64,000 bases of DNA. It comes from Ornithorhynchus anatinus (Eukaryota; Chordata; Mammalia; Monotremata; Ornithorhynchidae). Below the pieces are notes generated by a model. That model was not told the origin of the DNA, searched no databases, and worked only from the letters and a program-made list of their open reading frames with translations. Of this stretch, positions 22,091 through 32,700 are shown in pieces; position 1 is the first letter of the stretch, and each line of letters begins with the position of its first letter. The stretch is from positions 620,001 through 684,000 of the forward strand of contig NW_024396743.1 in the NCBI RefSeq assembly GCF_004115215.2. The letters are read 5' to 3'. A program made the position numbers and the translations under genes.

Positions 22091-22235
22091 TGCTGAGGGC
22101 CCGCAACGCCTCCAACGGGGCTTGGCACGCAGGAGCAGCTCGATCGATCCCATCGATCGACTCATCGGACGGGGCCCGGGGGCTCCCTCGCCGCCCCCCC
22201 CCCCCAACCCGGTGCCGCCGAGAACACCGCGGGCC

Positions 22236-22400
22236 CATACTAAGCGCCTCACCGACACCATCATTATCATCGTCATTCGTTCAATTCATTCAATCGTATT
22301 TCTTGAGCGCTTCCTAGGGGCAGAGCACTGGGCTAAGCGGTTGGAACGGACACCCCGGCGACAGATGGAGACAAACCCTGCCCGTTGACGGGCTCAGTTG
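22236..22400 (-). repeat. Mon-1 tail joined to LINE-2 tail
   Basis: 'actaagcgcctcaccgacac' (Mon-1 3' end, plus orientation) runs directly into a reverse L2 end ('attcattcaatcgtatttct' to about 22397). Confidence 0.8.
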
Positions 22401-22477
22401 TTATTGAAAGCTGGGAAACGCAGACCCGATGCAGATCGGAATTTGACACCTCGGTGTAGAGCCGTGACATCGGCTAC

Positions 22478-22620
22478 ATCCATCCATCGATCATGTTTAT
22501 CGAGCACTTACTGGGTGCTGAGCACTGGAGCACTAAACCTTTGGAATAGTACAGTACAACGGCATAACAGAGTTGGTAGACACGGTCTCTGCCCATAAAG
22601 AGCTTACAGTCTATAGGCCT
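22478..22620 (-). repeat. LINE-2 3' end
   Basis: 'atcatgtttatcgagcactt' through 'aaagagcttacagtctatag'. Confidence 0.85.
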
Positions 22621-22639
22621 CGTGTGTCATTGATTTTTT

Positions 22640-22929
22640 TTTTTTTTTAATCGTACTTGTTAAGCATTTACTACATGTCAGGTACTGTCCTAAGCACCGG
22701 TGTAGCTGCGAGATACTCGGGTAGGATTATCAGGTTGGTCACAGTCCCTGTCCCGCATGGGACTCGCAGTCTTAATCCTCATTTTACAGATGAGGTAACT
22801 GAGGCACAGAGAAGTGAAATAACTCGCCCAAGGTCACACAGCAGACAAATGGCGGAGCTGGGTTTAAATCCCTGGTCCTCTGACCCCCAAGCCTGTGCTC
22901 CTTCCACTTTGAGACGTTCACTGCTGCTA
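22640..22929 (-). repeat. Mon-1 SINE
   Basis: Reverse copy with poly-T at one end, 'tacttgttaagcatttacta' through 'aaggtcacacagcagacaaa'. Confidence 0.92.
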
Positions 22930-23290
22930 TGTTTGGAAGTCATCCTGACCCCAGGGTGGAGGAGGGGTGGGGATGGGGATGGGTCAGTCCACCTCAGGCC
23001 TCTGTTTAAATCTCCAATCTTTATAAATTGAGCTGGAAACCCTCTTCCCACCCAACTGTCATCTCCCTCCAGGGTTTCCAGGACAACAACAAAAAAAACC
23101 CCTCCTTTGAAAAGCACAATAAAAAGCTAAGCATTGTATCACGCCTCAGAATGCTGCCCCAGAGGGTTGTGGTCATGAATCTGTATATCCTTTATAACAT
23201 CCAGCATCACTTAACTGGGTAAATATTTTAACCGTCACTCCTTGAGCCTCTCTCAAAGCCAAACACCCTCAGATCCATTTCTCTTTTCTC
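22930..23290. other. intergenic, nothing recognised
   Basis: About 360 bases without a recognisable gene or repeat. Confidence 0.4.
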
Positions 23291-23294
23291 CTCT

Positions 23295-23770
23295 TTTGTC
23301 GTTTGTGTCTGTCTCCCCAACTAGAAGGTAAGCTCCTTAAGGGCAGGGATCGAATCTCTTTGTTCTTTTGTGCTCTCCCAGTGTGCAGTGCACCCAGGAG
23401 GGACTCAGGAAATACTATTCCTGAAATAATGGCAGCCTGTATGGGGAAACCGTGTTCTGAGAGAATGCAGTGAGTCTCAGGCAGCCACGAGGTCGACTAG
23501 CCTGGTCAGCCACAGGTGTGACTTTGGCCCAGTCTGCAGCACTCACCTCCCCGTCTCAAGAAGCAAATCTCATGGGTCCCGGTGACCGATCGCTCCACGA
23601 GCCTCCCGGACTCTCATCGAACATTCAACTATCTCAGGAAACCCATCGATTAATCAATCATGTTTCTCCGGTGCCCACAAAGTGCTGGAGAGAGTACAGC
23701 TCAGAGGGAGTAAACCCGCACCTTGAGGACCTTCCCAATCTAGCAGGGGAGACAGATTCTAACATAAGGA
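23295..23770. repeat. two diverged LINE-2 tails
   Basis: Forward tail at 23295-23430 ('tagaaggtaagctccttaag', 'gtgctctcccagtgtgcagt') and reverse tail at 23640-23770 ('aatcatgtttctccggtgcc', 'aatctagcaggggagacaga'), separated by about 200 bases of unassigned DNA. Confidence 0.65.
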
Positions 23771-24039
23771 ATTACTCTTCTCTCTCTGGGAAGAATGAGC
23801 AGCTGCAAGAGCCAAACTTAGGATTCAAGGGAGGCTGGTGGTTACTGAGATTCATTCTCCAACCATCGCATAATCGCTTGGGCTGAAAAATTCCATGTAC
23901 TAACCCCTGCCTGGAATTCCCTCCCCCCCAAGCCTCCCAGATCTGCCGGACCACAGCTCTCCCCGATTCATCAACCCTTTGGCGGCTGCTGGCACTTACG
24001 TACTTATTTATGTCCACCTTAGATATAAATGCATTTGAT

Positions 24040-24165
24040 ATTTCTATGTCTGTCACCCCATTAGTGGGCCAGTTCCTTGTGGGCAAGGAACATGCCTTAT
24101 GCTGCTGTACTATCTCCCAAGCATTTAGTTCAGTGCACTGCACTCAGGAGGGGCTCAGTACGTTA
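24040..24165 (+). repeat. LINE-2 3' end
   Basis: 'gtactatctcccaagcattt' and 'cactcaggaggggctcagta' in order after an AT-rich 3'UTR. Confidence 0.75.
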
Positions 24166-24188
24166 CTGCTACTGGCCTGGGCAGAACA

Positions 24189-24189
24189 G

Positions 24190-24236
<47 letters not shown>

Positions 24237-24497
24237 GGTATTTGCTAAACGCTTACTTTGTGCCAGGCACTGTACTAAGTGCTGGGGTGGATACAAGCGA
24301 AACAGATTGGACACAGTCCCTAACCCACTTGGGGCTCAAGGTCTTAGCCCCCATTATTTTACAGATGAGGAAACCAAGGTCCAGAGAAGTGAAGCAACTT
24401 GCCCACGGTCACGCAGGAGACAAGTGATGGAGCCAGGATTAGAATTCATGATCTCCTAACTCCCAGGCCAGTGCTTTATCCATTAGGCCATGCGGCA
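24189..24497 (-). repeat. (AAT)n plus Mon-1 SINE
   Basis: About fifteen AAT/ATA units (24189-24233) form the tail of a reverse Mon-1 running to 'ttaggccatgcggcagagg'. Confidence 0.93.
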
Positions 24498-24499
24498 GA

Positions 24500-25145
24500 G
24501 GCCCCGTTGAACTAGAAGGGGGCTGGGTGAGACAGGAAGGGGCTTGGAACTCACTTATGGGAGCTCACAGTTGCTGTGGGGGTCTCTGCAGCTGTCGCTC
24601 GATCCGTCGATAGCTGCCAAGTGTCGAGGCTTTTGGGCAGTGAGTTTTGGGGCTCCTTTCCCCTCTGTTTTTATGGCAGAGAGCTGCGGTCCAGGATAGA
24701 GCTACTCATCTGACCGCCTCTGTCCTTAAAAGGCTAGTCACCGGCCTACCTTGGAGAGCCCAGCAGGTTTCGCTCCACTCTTGCTGGAGGAGAGGAGTTA
24801 CACGTCTGGAGAAATGAGGCCCCAGGCCCGAACCTACTTGGCCGATTTCTTGCAACAGCTTGAGGGAAGTGTTTCTTTCCTCTGAGAGTGAAAATAGGGA
24901 TTCTTTCTCTCGCTGAGATGAGAGAACAAAACAGTGTGAAGTGAGATGCGAAAGCTTCAGGCTGGGGCCAAAGGAGGGGGCTGGAGAAGAGGGTGGGACA
25001 TTTCATTTGGATTTAGGGTCCGCTGCTCTAGGGCAGTAAGGGGTGGTCAATCCCTACCCAGGCCTGCAACCCAAAGTCACTATTAAACCGACTCCCGTCC
25101 CTGCTGCTGCTGTTTTGGGACCCAGCGGCAGTGTAGGCACTTTTT
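24500..25145. other. intergenic, nothing recognised
   Basis: Roughly 650 bases, no gene or repeat recognised on either strand. Confidence 0.4.
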
Positions 25146-25147
25146 TT

Positions 25148-25540
25148 TTTTAATGATATTTGTTAAGCACTCATTCATTCATTCATTCAATCAATCGTAT
25201 TTATTGAGCGCTTACTGTGTGCGGAGCACTGTACTAAGTGCTTGGAAAGTACAATTCAACAACAGAGAGAGACAGTCCCTGCCCACAATGGGCTCGCAGT
25301 CCAGAAGAGAATAATAATAGTTACGGTTTTTGTTAAGGGCTTACTATGTGCCTAGCACTGTTCTAAGCGCTGGGTTGGATACAAGGAAATCAGGTTGTAC
25401 ATAATCCCATGTTCCACTTGGAGGGGTCACGATCTTAATCCCCATTTTTGTAAAAAAAGCACAGAGAAGTGAAGTGACTTGCCCAAGGTTGCAAGTAGAC
25501 CAGTGGCAAAGCTAGGATTAGAACCCAAGTCCTGGGGAGG
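25148..25540 (-). repeat. Mon-1 start, LINE-2 tail, then Mon-1
   Basis: A 20-base Mon-1 start ('atgatatttgttaagcactc') is interrupted by a reverse L2 end with (CATT)n (25170-25307). A fuller reverse Mon-1 follows (25308-25540, 'ttgttaagggcttactatgt'). Confidence 0.85.
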
Positions 25541-25974
25541 GAGTCGGCACTGCCAAGGACTCTGACAAAAAACACATGCCTTGCCTTGACATTCAGGGGA
25601 TCTGGGTGGGGGACACAGGGAAATAACCCCAGCTCATGAGGGTCCGACTGCTACCTCGTTATACCCAGCCTCCTGCTTCCGGGGATGTGAAACTGCTTCC
25701 TCCCTCATTTCGTTTTGCAAACAGGACAGGCATCTGCCCGCTTTGGTACCAACAGGTGAACCGAGGCAGATGGGAACACCCATCACCAGTCAGGAGCATA
25801 GGGCAAACTCACCTGGTATGTTGGCAGAATCCCCTGGGTCCCCCCAAGGCCAGGTGGGCAGGGATGGTGGCCACAGAGACTGAGGCACAGAAAGCACCTG
25901 CCTCCCCCGCTGGGAACCTGCAGGGCCTGAGATTTGACCATCCTTAAAGGGCGCTCCCAAAGGCAAGCCAAGTG

Positions 25975-26150
25975 CAGTAGACCGTCAGCTCCTTGAGGAC
26001 AGAGACTGTGGCGTTTTTCTCCTTTTGTTCTCTCCCAAGGACTTGGCGCGGTGCTTTGCAAACAGAAGGCTTTGCAAACAGAAGAGTTGTTCTTCGGTCT
26101 GCTGATGGAGAGAAGGCACAAACAGTAGGTGCTCAGTACATACCACTGGG
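25975..26150 (+). repeat. LINE-2 tail, old
   Basis: 'gtcagctccttgaggacaga' and 'ctctcccaaggacttggcgc', with a short internal duplication of 'ggctttgcaaacagaag'. Confidence 0.65.
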
Positions 26151-26159
26151 GGAAGGGTC

Positions 26160-27060
26160 GCAGGGATAACCAGAGCCCAGTAGGCAGTTAACACTGGAGC
26201 ACAATGAGGGTGAAGGCCCAGGGGTTGACACCTCAAGGGCCACTCCACTTAATGAAGAGAAAGAGATTTCCAGATTTATTTTGGGCTGAGTGGGAAAAAA
26301 AAATGCAGGTTTGGAATAGAGTTGTGATTACTGAATCATTCTCAATGAAAGTGCAAAAAAACCCCCCTTTCAATAACGAACCTCTTCCAAAAATTTACAG
26401 TTAAATGAACAAAAATCACCTATTGGTTTTAAAAGCTTGGGGGTATTAAATCATTCAGGATCCGTGAATGTTGATCCCGTCAAGGGACGATATGTCTGTC
26501 CATCCACCCACCTTCCACCATCCGCATTAAAACACCCAAAGTTTCCCCATTTTCAATCAGCCCTCCTTTGAGACAAAAGCAGCTTTTGGCTCTTGAACCT
26601 GTTTTCTGAGACTCTTCTGAAAACTGACCAACTTCAAAGTATCGTGAGCTTGGAGTGGCCCAAGCAGGTACCTTTAAGGAGCCATTTCAAAAGCACGGCG
26701 CTTGAGAAAGATGGGAGCTCCGAGTTCCTCCGGGGGCTGACTTGTCTCCATCGCGGCCTTAGCCTCGTCGGCCCGTCTGAACCCCAAGGCCGGGGCTTAG
26801 CGAGACCAGGTGTCGTAAGCTGCAGGCCCTGACTCGCCAAACTCTGGCAGAGCATCCCCTTCCTCCTTCATCTATTATGGAATAAGCAAACTTGGTTAGA
26901 TTGAGGATGTTTGGGGTTGAAATTCAAGGTCAAGTGGCAGGCACGTGGTCTGAGAGGGCAGGAGGGGAATGGCCCTGCCTTCCTTCCTCAAAAAGTACGC
27001 TCTGGCTCGGGTCCCTTTCACTTCACAAGCCGCAGCCTCTTTCCTCTCCCTACACCTACC
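26160..27060. other. intergenic, nothing recognised
   Basis: AT-richer stretch with no conserved exon or repeat I can name. Confidence 0.4.
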
Positions 27061-27063
27061 AAT

Positions 27064-27297
27064 AAGTACACTTCAAAACCTTAGCAGACTAATAAAAAAG
27101 AAAAATCTATCCAGCCATTATCCCAAGTTTAGGAAGGATAGGTTTAAATAACAACTGGTACTTCTGAAGCGCTTATTAAGTACACTTCAAAACCTTAGCA
27201 GACTAGTAAAAAAAAAACACAAAATACCTATCCAGCCATTATCCCAAGTTTAGGAAGGATAAGTTTAAATAATAACTGTGGTACTTCTTAAGCGCTT
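27064..27297 (+). repeat. 114-bp local tandem duplication
   Basis: The segment beginning 'tacacttcaaaaccttagca' occurs at 27067 and again at 27181. The copies agree through 'ccattatcccaagtttagga' and into the first bases of a reverse Mon-1. They differ at several bases and in A-run length, so the duplication is not very recent. Confidence 0.9.
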
Positions 27298-27530
27298 ACT
27301 ACGGGCCAGGTACTGCACTCAGAGCTGGGGTAGGTACAAGCAAATCGGGTTGGACGCAGTCCGTCCCACATGTGGCTCCCAGTCTTAATCCCCGTTTTTC
27401 ACATTGTTACCAGAAAAGTTAAGTGACTTGGCCAAGGACACGCAGCAGACACGTGGCAGAGCCGAGACTAGAACACAGGTCCTTCTGACTCCCTGGTCCT
27501 TGCTCTATCCACGAGGCCACTTTGCTTGAA
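27270..27530 (-). repeat. Mon-1 SINE
   Basis: Reverse Mon-1 continuing out of the second duplicate copy, 'cttcttaagcgcttactacg' to 'tccacgaggccactttgctt'. Only its first bases are present in the left duplicate. Confidence 0.88.
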
Positions 27531-27629
27531 AGGATTTGACTCAATGGCATCATCTGTCACAGTGACTAACTCCCCAAACAAAACCCAGATTCAAATGGAA
27601 TAGAGGCTATACTCCTGAAGAACAGAATC

Positions 27630-27982
27630 CTCACCTCCTCCAAGAGGCCTTCCCAGACTGAGCTCTTCTCCCTCTACCACCCCCCCTTCACCTCTCCACA
27701 GCTAAATCCTCTTATCCCCACCTTTCCCTCTGCTCCTCCCCCTCTCCCTTCCCATCCCCTCAGCACTGTACTCGTCCGCTCAACTGTATATATTTTCATT
27801 ACCCTATTTATTTTGTTAATGAAAGGTACATCGCCTTGATTCTATTTAGTTGCCATTGTTTTTATGAGATGTTCTTCCCCTTGACTCTATTTATTGCCAT
27901 TGTTTTTGCCGACTTGTTCACTCCAAGCGCTTAGTACAATGCTCTGCACATAGTAAGCGCTCAATAAATACTATTGAATGAA
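27630..27982 (+). repeat. LINE-2 3' end, 350 bp
   Basis: Starts in the last codons of the RT ORF ('tccaagaggccttcccagac') and ends 'aaatactattgaatgaac'. It is close in sequence to the L2 at 15290-17170. Confidence 0.93.
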
Positions 27983-28675
27983 CAGAATGGTGTGAAATGT
28001 CACTGCATTAGTGACCTTCAGCGTAGGGGGACCTGGCCTACCAAACCTAGAACAGATTCTTGATTTTCTAATGATATTCTAATCCAAGGCTGGGCAGAGG
28101 GTTTGAGGACTCAGCTTGCTCCCCGATTTGTCTCTCTCCCATTACCCACCAGCACCACAAACAGCTAGAGAATTTTTTCCACTTTAAGCTTCGGGGTCCC
28201 TCACAGCACTCATTCGGGGTACCTTTATCAGAGAGGAAAATAAAGCAAAAACTCTAGAAAATGCGGAGAAGTAGATTGGGAGCCCAGTATGGGACAGGGA
28301 CAGTGTCTTATCTGCTATTTTGGGTTGATCACAGGGCTTCCGCACATCACAGGTGCTTCCTCAACACCCCAGTTCGTTAAATCCGAATGTATAAAGCAAT
28401 TTCACTCAACCAGACCTGAGCAAGGCAGCCCGAACAGCCGGGTGTTAGAAGGGGAAGCAGGAAGCCGTAAGTTACAGACCCCAAAATCTGAACAAGCTGC
28501 CAAGGGCAGGACCCTCACACAGACGCTACCCCTTGTGTCTAAGAAGGAAGCCGTACCCGCCTCCACCGTCTCCACATTTCAGAGGTGAAACGCCATTGCT
28601 CACACGTGACACTGCGGACTCACTCTCCCAAAGGTTCCTGGAGCTTTGAGCAGGCACACACCCACACATAGCTCT

Positions 28676-28796
28676 CTCTAGACTGGATGCTCATTACGGG
28701 CAGGGAACGCGTCTGCTAATTCTGTTGTACCGTACTCTCCCGTGCACTTAGAACAATGCTTTGCACGTAATAAGAGCTCAAGAAATACGATAGAGA
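28676..28796 (+). repeat. LINE-2 3' end
   Basis: 'ctagactggatgctcattac' to 'agctcaagaaatacgataga'. Confidence 0.88.
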
Positions 28797-29133
28797 GCCG
28801 GGCATCTCGCAGCTCCTTGTTCAGGGATGTTGGTCCAAAACAGGGCACATAAATAAGAGTAGGGCCGGGGCCCACCTTCAGTTCCTTCCCACTTCCGATC
28901 GCCAGACCGAACTAAGCCCATCTGACCAAGGGGATGAGAATTCATGCTCCGCCACAGGTCTTCCCCGCCATCCGCAAACAGAAAACACCGAGTCCCACAA
29001 GCGCACGGCTCGACTGCTTCCGGCGGCCATTCTTCCTCAACTCGCTCCCCCCTCCCGGGATGCTTTTACGTCATTCCTTCTCTCCCGCCTGTCTGGAAAA
29101 AATGAAAGTTGGCGGCTTATTTTAAACAAGAAG

Positions 29134-29139
29134 TTTATT
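29134..29139 (-). terminator. polyadenylation signal of SUMO2
   Basis: TTTATT on the plus strand (AATAAA for SUMO2), about 590 bases past the stop. The AT-rich stretch 29140-29726 is then the 3'UTR. Confidence 0.65.
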
Positions 29140-29726
29140 TAAACAACAAGACGCTTGACTTTGAAGGGAAAACTATCTAGGATCCATTTCTTTAGAGTAA
29201 TTTACCCCTACTTAAAGACAGAGACTGCCCTACATGTAACAGCTACGTACAAAAAAGTTATAAAATCGTCCTTGGTTGTACAATGATAAAAAGAAAAACA
29301 TTGAAATTATCCAATTAAACAAGGTATGTGAGGGTTTTTTTTTTTTTGTTGGTTTGTTTGTTTTGTTAACAGTGAGAGCAAAATAACTTACTGGAATAGA
29401 AGGATAAAAGTTGAATGAGCATGCCACAGATGGAGACAGGGAGCGTTTTCTCAGAGCCAGCTTGTCCTCTCTCTCTCCTCCCCAACTCCAGTTGATGTTG
29501 ATCCAGACATACTATTGGCCATTTAGTTAAAAAAAATACGCATTCTGTCTGTGCACATACACCAGTTACTTTATGTACAATAAAGATAGAGAGGGGAGAA
29601 AAAAAAATATCAAAGAAGAGAGAAAACTATACTGTAGTAGTCAGGATGTGGCAGAACCAAATCTCGGTTTTCTAATTGTGAATGTGGCGTGGAGCACAGT
29701 CCTGGAGTAAGGTAACGGCTCTCCTG
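29140..29726 (-). other. SUMO2: SUMO2 3' untranslated region
   Basis: AT-rich and repeat-poor, in contrast to the surrounding introns, which fits a conserved 3'UTR. It includes a run of T on the plus strand near 29337-29348 (poly-A in the transcript). Confidence 0.65.
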
Positions 29727-32700
29727 CTAGTAGACGCCTCCCGTCTGCTGCTGGAACACATCAATTGTATCTTCGTCCTCCATTTCCAACTGCAAGCGGG
29801 AGAGAAACACAAGGTGGCTTTCACCTCCACTGGGTGCACCGGCTGGGCCCGCCACTCCACCGGGAGTCCCGGGCCGGGGCCCTCGAGGCTCCGCCACCGG
29901 CCGGGGAGGGGCCCCACCCCCAGCTTGGGAATCGGCGCCCTCCGCGCCTGACGAATCAGGCCGGAACCGAGGACTTCCCTCACTCGGACGCCAGACGGGC
30001 CTTGGCCGCCCGTGGCGAGTCGCAGTTGGGGAGCCGTGCCACAGGGCCCCCAGATGAGAGGAAGCTCGAGGATCAGGAGCAACCAACTCTTCAGTGAAGC
30101 AGGCATGAAGCCTCCAGGGATTCACGGGTCCCTCGAGGGCCCCCGGACGCCTAACTGCTCGCCCCACTGGTCCCAACGGCCGACACTAAACTGGTTGCGA
30201 TCCCGGAGCCGAAAGGGGAAGTCTCAAACGCCTCCCTGTGGCAAACTCCAAAAACTGCTTTCAAATTTCTCCGTGCTGGTCCAGTAGGCTTAGACCAGCT
30301 TGAAAAAACCCTCTGGAATCATCCCCACGCCCCAGTCGCTCAAAGGCACCCCGGATTTGGAAATGCTCAAGGTGAGTGAGTGGACAAGGTGAGTGCTCGC
30401 CGGCACTTGGGAGCAGTTCCTCATGGAAAGGCGTGGGTCCCGGCAATGGGCCCTGGGCTAAGCTGGATGGGGACAAAACCCTGGCAAGAGGGGCAAAGAG
30501 GAGGGCGGAGCGAACACAGACTCTACCACGTCGCCCCAGAAAGGGGCCGGAACTTGTTCTCTCCCGCCTGGCCAGATCTTCACCCCAGGAAAAAGGACAA
30601 CCACCACCCCGACGTGCTTCGGAGCGGCTGCCTTGCCCATCCACACGGGCAGCTTTTTGGCCTTCGCACTGAGGTGCGTGAGCCTTTTGACAAATCAAGA
30701 CTAGCTGGGATGTCCACCAGGACCCAAGCGCCCCTTGGATCTCTGTGGATTCCTCCATAGCCCTCCGATGGGAGTTCGGGGACCAAAGGCGGACCCGGGT
30801 CCGCCAGCCGCCAAACGACTCTGAGGCGACCGGCCGCCCGCGGATTCTGCCTCCCTTCGCTCCAGCAGGGGACCCGGGGGGGGGAGACCTTCGGAGGTCA
30901 GCACCAAAGCGCTTACCTGTGCGGGCGTGTCTGTTTCATTAATTGGCTGCCCATCGAACCGGAATCTGATCTGCCTCATCGACAAACCCTGGGCAAACAG
31001 AGACAAGAAAGGATACGGGTGAGCATCCGTTCAATGCGACAGGAAGCTTTTCCGGGGGCCTGGCCAGGCCCGAGGGGGGCCGAGCCCCACTTTCATTCAC
31101 ACGCATCCTCTGGGGGCACGTCAGCAGCTCAAGATGTCACTGCCTTTCGATGCCTCCCGGTTGGGGAAGAAATCCACCGATCCCAAACGAACACTAAGGA
31201 GCTGCCGTGATGAAAACTCCACAGTCCAAAAACGGACACTTAAGACGTGCATAATATCCCTGCCGTTAAAATAAATAGCCCAGTTTTATACAAGGGAAGA
31301 TTAACCCACTCGAGAGTAACTCCTACCCAATGATATCTGAATAAAACAACAGTGTGGGTATCTGGTAAGCACTTACTACATACCATGTACGGTGCTGAGC
31401 ACCGGGGGAAGACACAAAGTAAAAAGGATCAAAGTCCAGGGCCACTCCGGGTTCACAGTCTAAGCGGAAGGGTGAGCAAGAATTTTAGACCCATTTTACA
31501 GATGAGGAAACCTAGGCTCAGAGAGGTTGACTTGCCCAGGGACCAATGGAAGCCAAGTGGCAGAACTGGGCCTAGAACCCAGGTCTCCTGACTCCCAGCC
31601 CCATGCGCTTTCCACTGGGTCATACTGCCTCCCAGCTCCAAAAAGCACAAAAAAAGTTACCCAGAAGTATTCTGAGCCAAAGTGCAGGGTATCGACTCTC
31701 AATCAATCAGTGGCCTGCTCTGGGCGCTTTAGAAAGTACCATCCAGCTGAGTCGGTAGGCACAATTCCTGATCGCAAAGAGCTAACTCACACACCAGATC
31801 CTTTCATCCAAACCCCAGCACTGGTTTCTGGTTCACTTCAGGCCAAGGCGATCTGATCTTGAATCTCCTCAGGACATTTTCACGTCCTTATACTTCACCC
31901 TCCCCGCCCCCCCCACTCTAAAACTAGAGTTAAAGGCCTCTAAGGGAGGGACCCGGACAAAAATATTTAAAAAAGGCACCTGCCTTTCAAACTTCCCCAA
32001 AGTGTTTCTTGGAGTGGGCCTGTAGAAACGGCATACCTGATAGGCAGACTATTTCAGTTGACAACTGTTGTCACCTCCGCCTAGACAAGCAAAGGTGCTC
32101 CGAACCTCAACTTGCCACGTAACCTCTTCCCTGTAACTGATGCACAAAACAACTCAAGTGGCCTCAAAGTAATAAGCCTCCTTCAGGGGACGGAAAGCCA
32201 ACCTCTAGCTCTGCTCCGGGCCCCGCGTTTAACCCAGTTTTCGTCTCATGTGCCTTAGGGCTCCTTCCCCTCCGCTCGAATTCTTTTCTACCGTCTAAAA
32301 CTCTTCCCTCTCAGCATCTCACTCCCCCCCGCCCCCCCAACTCTACCACGGCCTATCAAGATTCTTCCCCCAAAACCAAACCAACAGCAACAAGAAAATG
32401 AAGAAATCTGTGTTCCTACTTGAATGTAAATGATAGTATTCCACTATAGCCGGAGGGGCAGAGTTTTTCATCTCTGAAGGAGAAATAAGAAACCCAAGGT
32501 GATCTCCGGGGTCTAGACTCCTCATGCACTCCCTCAATCGTTTTCATCTTCGAGTTAAGCTTGCAGCTGGTTCCGGCGCGGCTTAATTTGCTACCAAATG
32601 GAGCGATCAAAGGTCTGGTTGAAGAAGAGGGTGGCCGCGGTCAGGGCCGGCCGCCACGGTCAGGGCCGGCCGCCACGGTCAGGGCCGGCCGCCACGGTCA

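Noticed and set aside
20643-22096. Open frames of 180-314 codons around the JPT1 promoter
   Set aside because: Same CpG-island effect; low-complexity products on both strands overlapping a promoter with clear TATA and CCAAT boxes.
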